Under the pieces are notes generated by a model, which ran no database searches, was not told the origin of the DNA, and was given only the letters and a program-made list of their open reading frames with translations. A program made the position numbers and the translations under genes. This document shows positions 59,801 through 64,000 of a DNA stretch of 64,000 nt, piece after piece. Position 1 is the first letter of the stretch. The number at the start of each line of letters is the position of its first letter. The stretch is from Bugula neritina (taxonomy: Eukaryota; Bryozoa; Gymnolaemata; Cheilostomatida; Bugulidae): NCBI GenBank assembly GCA_964035545.1, contig OZ037766.1:6859722-6923721 (forward strand), written 5' to 3'.

Positions 59801-61898
59801 AATGGAAATGTGAAGAAACTTAGGCGAAACAACGTGAAGCAAGTCAACAGTTCAGTGAAAGTTCCTAGTCAGCCTCTAAAGGCTTCCCCAAACACTTGTA
59901 CCTCTGTTAGTTCAAAGGTCATACCTAGGAGACAGCAAATGGCTGACAGTTCTGTGATGCAGTCAGCGCCACTCCGGCTTCCTTCCTCCATGTCCTTAGT
60001 ACAGGAGAGAGTCATCCGCAAGTCTTCTTCAGGTTGGTTTTTTTCTTCAGCACATAATATTAGAAGGATGTGTCTCAACTACTCAATAGTTATTAGAATG
60101 TAGATTAGGAGATGATTTTTATAACTAAAAGATGCTATTTAGGCTATCATATTTTTTTCCGAATCGGCTTCATGCTGTTTAGTCTTTATATGAATAGTTG
60201 AGCAGGCAAACTTTTAAAATGCTGTCCAAACACAGTTTCATTGATGGTGGATGTTAGGTGGATGTTGGGTTATTGGCTGAAAATCGAAAAAAAATTAAGC
60301 TGACTGATAGCAACTAATGTGTAGTTACCAATTTTACTCGAAGTTTTCCTCGAAGTTTATATTTCGGCTAATTATGGTGACTTCATTATAAACATTTCAA
60401 TGGCCATTCATTCAAATATTTATGCTATGCAAAAGTCACTACTGTACTGGCTTGATAAATGCTTTAACATTTGAAACAATTGCCGTGCCCTGTGTCTTTA
60501 ACTTATTTATATGTTAGTTGAGGTACTGAAATCACACTGAAAGTTTGACTGTAAACCAGATTTTGTGCTCATCTAAATATCGGGATGTCTAACAGACACC
60601 CTTTCACACAGCTCCCTCATTCTTTCTATCTACTCACACAAGTAGCTTACTCTTTATTTTGATTTTGTTATTCTTTAGAGCATGCTTTTCGCTCACCTGA
60701 TGCTTCTAGTGGCTCTGTTGATATTCAGACTAATTCTACTACTTACTGGCAGAACTATGGTAGATCTATGAGTGATCACAATATCTCTAGAATATCTCTA
60801 GACCGGTAAGTAACCTTTGACTCTGCTAAGTGAAATAGTGTAGTAGTTCATTGTCACATTATCATTTGCTGCCAAATAGCCAAACTAATAATGAGAACAT
60901 GTTACAACCTAAACCATACAACCTAAAGCATATGGCTAACCAGTTGGAGAAAACCCAACTTAATAGCTAGCCAATAGGAGAAGGCTTAACTGCGTAGCTA
61001 ACCTATAGGAGTAAGCATTGGCTGAGGTTAGGTCTGAAGCTCATCTAAAAATTCTACCGCCTGGATTCTAACAAGAAAATTATGAATGTAAACAACCAAT
61101 TGAAATCTTTTAGGTGTATCAATTGTAATATATATAATTGCGATTTAGTTTATTACACTTTTAATCTTAACTATTTTGATTCACTCAGTTCAGAAAAACA
61201 AGCTGTATGATCTAACTAATATCCACTAGATTCAACTTATATTGAAACAGCTCTCCCATTGAGAAGCTCTGATGTGGTATTTCAACTTATGCTGTTGCCA
61301 GTGAACATGCTTACTTTCAAGGCTAGATAAATAATACTTATTTTCATCTCTTTGTTGTTTTTGTTATTTAGACTAAACAGATGCACAGACAACTTAAATG
61401 GAGTAGCTCAGACTTCTGCCCCTACTACAGGACAGCATTCACCAGTTGTATTTGACCTTCTGAACGTTTCCCACGACGAGCTGAGGAAACTTGCTATGTC
61501 TCGTGGCATCAAGTCAGAACCAGTCAGCTTTCAAGAGCCCACAACTCCTACTGATAGGTATGCGCTTTTCAAGTATAATTTTCACACAAAATGAAGTTTT
61601 AAAAATTGCTTAAAATTGTCGTATCTATTTAATCGGCTGTTTAATGAATTCAACAAATCTAATATATTACACACACTGCATAAAATTGTTTAAAAGACCA
61701 AAAAATTTAGTTGCAAGTTAATAAAAATATAGTACTTTTGATAGCCTTTCTGACGATGATATAACTTGGGATGATGACAACGCAAGTACTGAAGTTGAGG
61801 GAGACGATTCCCGTGATGAAGTATTAGAAATTCATGAAGAAGACACATCTCTGGATGGTGAACAACTTATGGATAGAGCTGATGAGCTACTGGCATAG
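47881..61898 (+). CDS. ZC3H11A: ZC3H11A-like CCCH zinc-finger protein
   Basis: Human ZC3H11A is a nuclear, TREX-associated RNA-binding protein in mRNA export. Exons are 47881-47931, 57249-57320, 57441-57507, 57977-58051, 58854-58937, 59207-59335, 59451-60032, 60679-60805, 61372-61557 and 61733-61898 (512 aa, all phases match). Exons 1 and 2 jointly make one CCCH finger, C7-x7-C15-x5-C21-x3-H25, across a 9.3-kb intron. The motif EDIHVKSLHEMQMEK (about residues 126-140) matches the VKTLEEI repeats of ZC3H11A. The middle is Ser-rich and disordered. The C terminus is strongly acidic (DSLSDDDITWDDDN to ELLA), like the acidic end of the human protein. It differs in size (human about 810 aa) and has one finger instead of three. 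The gene identity is therefore ZC3H11A-like rather than certain orthology. The long first intron holds a dead integrase and a zinc-finger pseudogene. Confidence 0.8.
52600..53240 (-). pseudogene. degenerate Ty3/gypsy integrase fragment
   Basis: Minus-strand frames carry an integrase zinc-domain remnant (LHASHQRITKTQQRAKTAVFW, then SSCSICKAHD, at about 52830-52960) followed by NYFSKWVNVTEL and NGPQYTN (about 52610-52760). In-frame stops interrupt the second part, and the first catalytic Asp position reads Asn, so it is inactive. It lies in intron 1 of the ZC3H11A-like gene, antisense, and is a different, much older family from the intact element at 41815-46355. Confidence 0.75.
54408..54455. 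repeat. imperfect hairpin
   Basis: GCCAGCGAGCTCCAGT pairs with CACTGGAACTCGCTGGC across a short loop, with about one mismatch. It is GC-rich compared with the flanks, just left of the hairpin run at 54504-54620. Confidence 0.7.
54504..54620. repeat. run of three CCGAAATGCCGAT hairpins
   Basis: Successive units of about 31-40 bp, each an inverted repeat: CCGAAATGCCGA with TCGGCATTTCGG (perfect 12-bp arms), then a diverged unit, then CCGAAATGGCGA with ATCGGTATTTCGG. A fourth half-unit leads into the 80-bp direct repeat. A fragment of the same motif (CGAAATGCCGATCTCGG) starts the right copy of that repeat. Confidence 0.85.
54609..54688. repeat. 80-bp direct repeat, left copy
   Basis: Matches 56184-56263 in the same orientation over 80 bp with three differences by eye. 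It starts CGAAATGCC and ends TTTACCACA. The two copies bracket the zinc-finger pseudogene. Confidence 0.9.
54921..56123 (-). pseudogene. GC-rich C2H2 zinc-finger / coiled-coil pseudogene
   Basis: Reading the minus strand: ATG at 56123; an acidic N terminus (about IDWTLLDFLESDLLG), open to about 55770; then a shift of frame at a nine-C run (55766-55774) into a Pro/Ser/Glu-rich part; a TAG at 55515-55513; a classical C-x2-C-x12-H-x3-H finger; a second finger-like C-x-C-x12-H-x5-C spanning another TAG (55359-55357); then, after another frame change, a C-terminal charged coiled coil (VQLEEEVRFLRRHLRRYEEE) ending at TGA 54921. Both TAGs sit where CAG would fit, consistent with C-to-T decay. The composition is far more GC-rich than the neighbours. 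An acidic-ZnF-coil layout suggests a DNA-binding regulator. The family is not identified; similar finger proteins are, from memory, expanded in lophotrochozoans. Confidence 0.75.
56184..56263. repeat. 80-bp direct repeat, right copy
   Basis: Second copy of the repeat at 54609-54688. It lies upstream of the pseudogene start codon on the minus strand. Confidence 0.9.
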
Positions 61899-62148
61899 AT
61901 TGAGAAAAACTTATAGACTAAAGCTACCTCGCCTGAAATGTGCTATGGCTACAACTTCAATGTTGAATATAATAATAGAGCTATAATACATTATAGGAAT
62001 TGTAGGCAATTTGTGTAAAAACATTATAATACGAATGTTAAGGATAACTAGGTTTTAGTCAAGTATGAATTTGTAAATATGTATTTTATCAAATTTATGT
62101 TGAAATGAGTAAAGATAATGTAAATTTGTTTACATAAATTTTGAAAAA

Positions 62149-62162
62149 AATAAAAATTTATT
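62149..62162. terminator. back-to-back polyadenylation signals of two convergent genes
   Basis: AATAAAAATTTATT contains AATAAA on the plus strand (62149-62154, for the ZC3H11A-like gene, 250 bases past its stop) and AATAAA on the minus strand (62162-62157, for NKAPD1, 50 bases past its stop). Confidence 0.6.
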
Positions 62163-62211
62163 GTCTCAAACATTCAACACTGTCATGTTTAAAAAAAATC
62201 TTGCTCTGGAA

Positions 62212-64000
62212 TCATTTTTCTTTTTTCTTTTTATGTTTTTTGTGCTCTTTAGTTTTCTTGCTTTTAGACTTTTTGCCTCGCGTGTCCTTATGTTTCCGTT
62301 TCTTGCGGGATGCTTTTATTTTCCTTACGGAGCCATTGCTTTGACTAGATTCATTGTCACTAAGTACCACTTTTAAATCCATGGAAGATTTCCCTGTATT
62401 TTCTGCCATTAAGGGTTCCCCTGAAAGACGTTTTCTACAATATAGAAATATCTTTCTGAAGCAAATACCAGCTGTCCTTGGCTTTTTAGGGACTACAGTG
62501 TATGATTGATAAACCGAGTTAACAGAATACCATGATACTTGAGTTTCTCAATTGAAAATTTTGCCAACTTACTCTGCGCACCTAGAACTGTTATTGAACT
62601 CCTCGGGGTAGAGCTCTTTGTATCCGCCATGGCCCCACCTAGAGAAAAACATTAAAACAGTCGAGTTATCTGTATCAGGTTAAAGAATAATAAAATGATA
62701 AGCTACAATTGCTGCATTCCCATACTTTTGTAAATGAATTTTTCATTCGATGCAAGGGGACAACTCAATAGAATGAAACCACAAATCCATCCTTTTCGGA
62801 TCCATTCGATTTATGGAAATGTAGTGACTCCAAAATCTGGAATGACTAAAGGTAGCATTCTCGCAGAGTTTGCACAAGAAACATAAAGCAACTTGACTGA
62901 ACATTGGATTGTGAAAACTTTTGTATTACAGTTTTGTGACCAGAACCATGATGATTATAGACCACATTTTTCATTGCTTGATTGTGGAGCAACTGGGGAT
63001 TTCGAAAACAAAATACAACTATATAAATAAAATTCCATCTGAGCTCCCACATGTACACATAACATATTATATCATAGCATAATTATAGACATCGTAGTTT
63101 CTGGTCAAAGCTGTCTCTTCTTCAGTCACCTGCTAATAACTGCTTGTTGAAACTTCTAGAGCAGCTGATTATATCACTTGATATAAAAAAGTAGCACAAC
63201 ACATTGCTGTCACTAACTTAGCCTTCAAATTACGTGAAGTGAAATTAATTTAAAGTAGGATGACATGCACTAATTTACTAACACATTTGAGTGAAACAAC
63301 AAATACACACATTAGTAACAAACATTTGGATACTATGCTCGCATATATACCTTTCGCTACCAAGAGATTCTTCATATTTCATTAGTTCTGCTGCCCACTT
63401 ATTACTTGTTTTAACAGGTTGTTTACTAGTATCAGTAAAGCTGTAGGAACTCTTGAGAAAACCAGCAGACTTGACATTATTGTAAAGTAAATCACTTTTC
63501 ATGCGTTTCTTTGAAGGAGATGGACTGTAACTTTTCCTTTCTTTATCATTTAATTCTCGTTTCCTTTGATGCCACATTTCTCGTTCTTCAGCCCTCTTAT
63601 AAATGCATAACATGTTTGGATATTATTGCAGTTAATCACATCTGATTAACTTTTAAATAAAAAAACATAAATTAAAAAAACAAACAAGTATTACATTACA
63701 AGTTCCTATAATGCATAAATAGGATGTCAGCATAAGAATAATAAACAAATATGAATCGCGACACAAACAAAACATATACAGAGGTTTTTCATCAAACAGT
63801 AAACAGCCAAAAATCTCTCAATGCAAAGATCAGAACTTCATTCAGGAGAAAAAGGTAATACCTACGATTTTCACCACATACGAAAGTTATAGATATGTAA
63901 ATTTATAGAGCGCTGAGAGTTGATGGAATGACTTACTTTATTGTGAGACTCCGAATTCTTAACAGCATTAAGCAGTATTAGCTTAGAAGATCTGGAAACC
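62212..64000 (-). CDS. NKAPD1: NKAPD1 (C11orf57 family), 5' end at or just beyond the window edge
   Basis: Exons in minus order: 64000-63937 (open at the edge), 63595-63351, 62638-62573 and 62434-62212. Phases match throughout. Family marks: KLILLNAVKNSESHNK in the first exon, EEREMWHQRKRE at the start of the second, NKWAAELMKYEE before the junction, WGHGGYKELYPEEF in the third (the most conserved box of the family), and a Lys/Ser-rich basic C terminus (KSKKTKEHKKHKKKKEK). These match human NKAPD1 in order, although ours is shorter. Function is poorly known; the composition suggests a nuclear RNA-related protein. The first base in the window, G at 64000, would be the third base of ATG if the protein begins M-V-S-R, so the start codon is probably just outside. 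Confidence 0.9.

Overview
The window looks like intron-rich, AT-rich nuclear DNA of an invertebrate animal. The protein genes are ordinary metazoan families with GT-AG introns. Short interspersed repeats, an intact LTR retrotransposon, a LINE fragment, a tRNA-derived SINE, a MITE-like element and simple repeats are scattered between and inside them. A lophotrochozoan (mollusc- or bryozoan-like) origin is my impression, from the repeat and zinc-finger families; it is not proven.

Layout. 1-4188: mostly empty, with one weak minus-strand exon candidate (484-792) and a palindrome-rich repeat island (about 3020-4085). 4189-8425 (+): UTP3/SAS10, nine exons. 8550-9665 (-): 5'-truncated LINE reverse transcriptase. 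10555-10930: second repeat island. 11606-16267 (+): Abraxas-family scaffold of the BRCA1-A/BRISC deubiquitinase complexes, eight exons, with a SINE and a minisatellite in its introns. 16606-17635 (-): unidentified coiled-coil gene. 20887-23624 (-): FKBP3/FKBP25, seven exons. 24120-24880: third island. 28591-38173 (+): single-pass receptor with a C-type-lectin-like domain, Thr-rich stalk and Pro-rich tail. 39275-40099 (-): KTI12. 40965-41790: fourth island. 41815-46355 (+): complete Ty3/gypsy element with identical LTRs. 46430-47440: fifth island. 47881-61898 (+): ZC3H11A-like CCCH gene, ten exons, whose 9.3-kb first intron holds a dead gypsy integrase and a GC-rich zinc-finger pseudogene bracketed by direct repeats. 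62212-64000 (-): NKAPD1, running off the right edge.

Exon models were built by hand. Reading phase was carried across every junction, and the assembled lengths are whole numbers of codons: UTP3 586 aa, Abraxas 407, FKBP3 221, lectin receptor 507, ZC3H11A-like 512. The genes are unrelated housekeeping functions (ribosome biogenesis, DNA repair/deubiquitination, prolyl isomerisation, tRNA modification, mRNA export), so there is no operon-like logic.

The most unusual signals are: (1) repeat islands built from the same short palindromic words, each lying within about 1.7 kb upstream of a start codon; (2) a minisatellite whose last unit forms the 3' splice site and first codons of an Abraxas exon; (3) the GC-rich zinc-finger/coiled-coil pseudogene between 80-bp direct repeats next to a run of hairpins.
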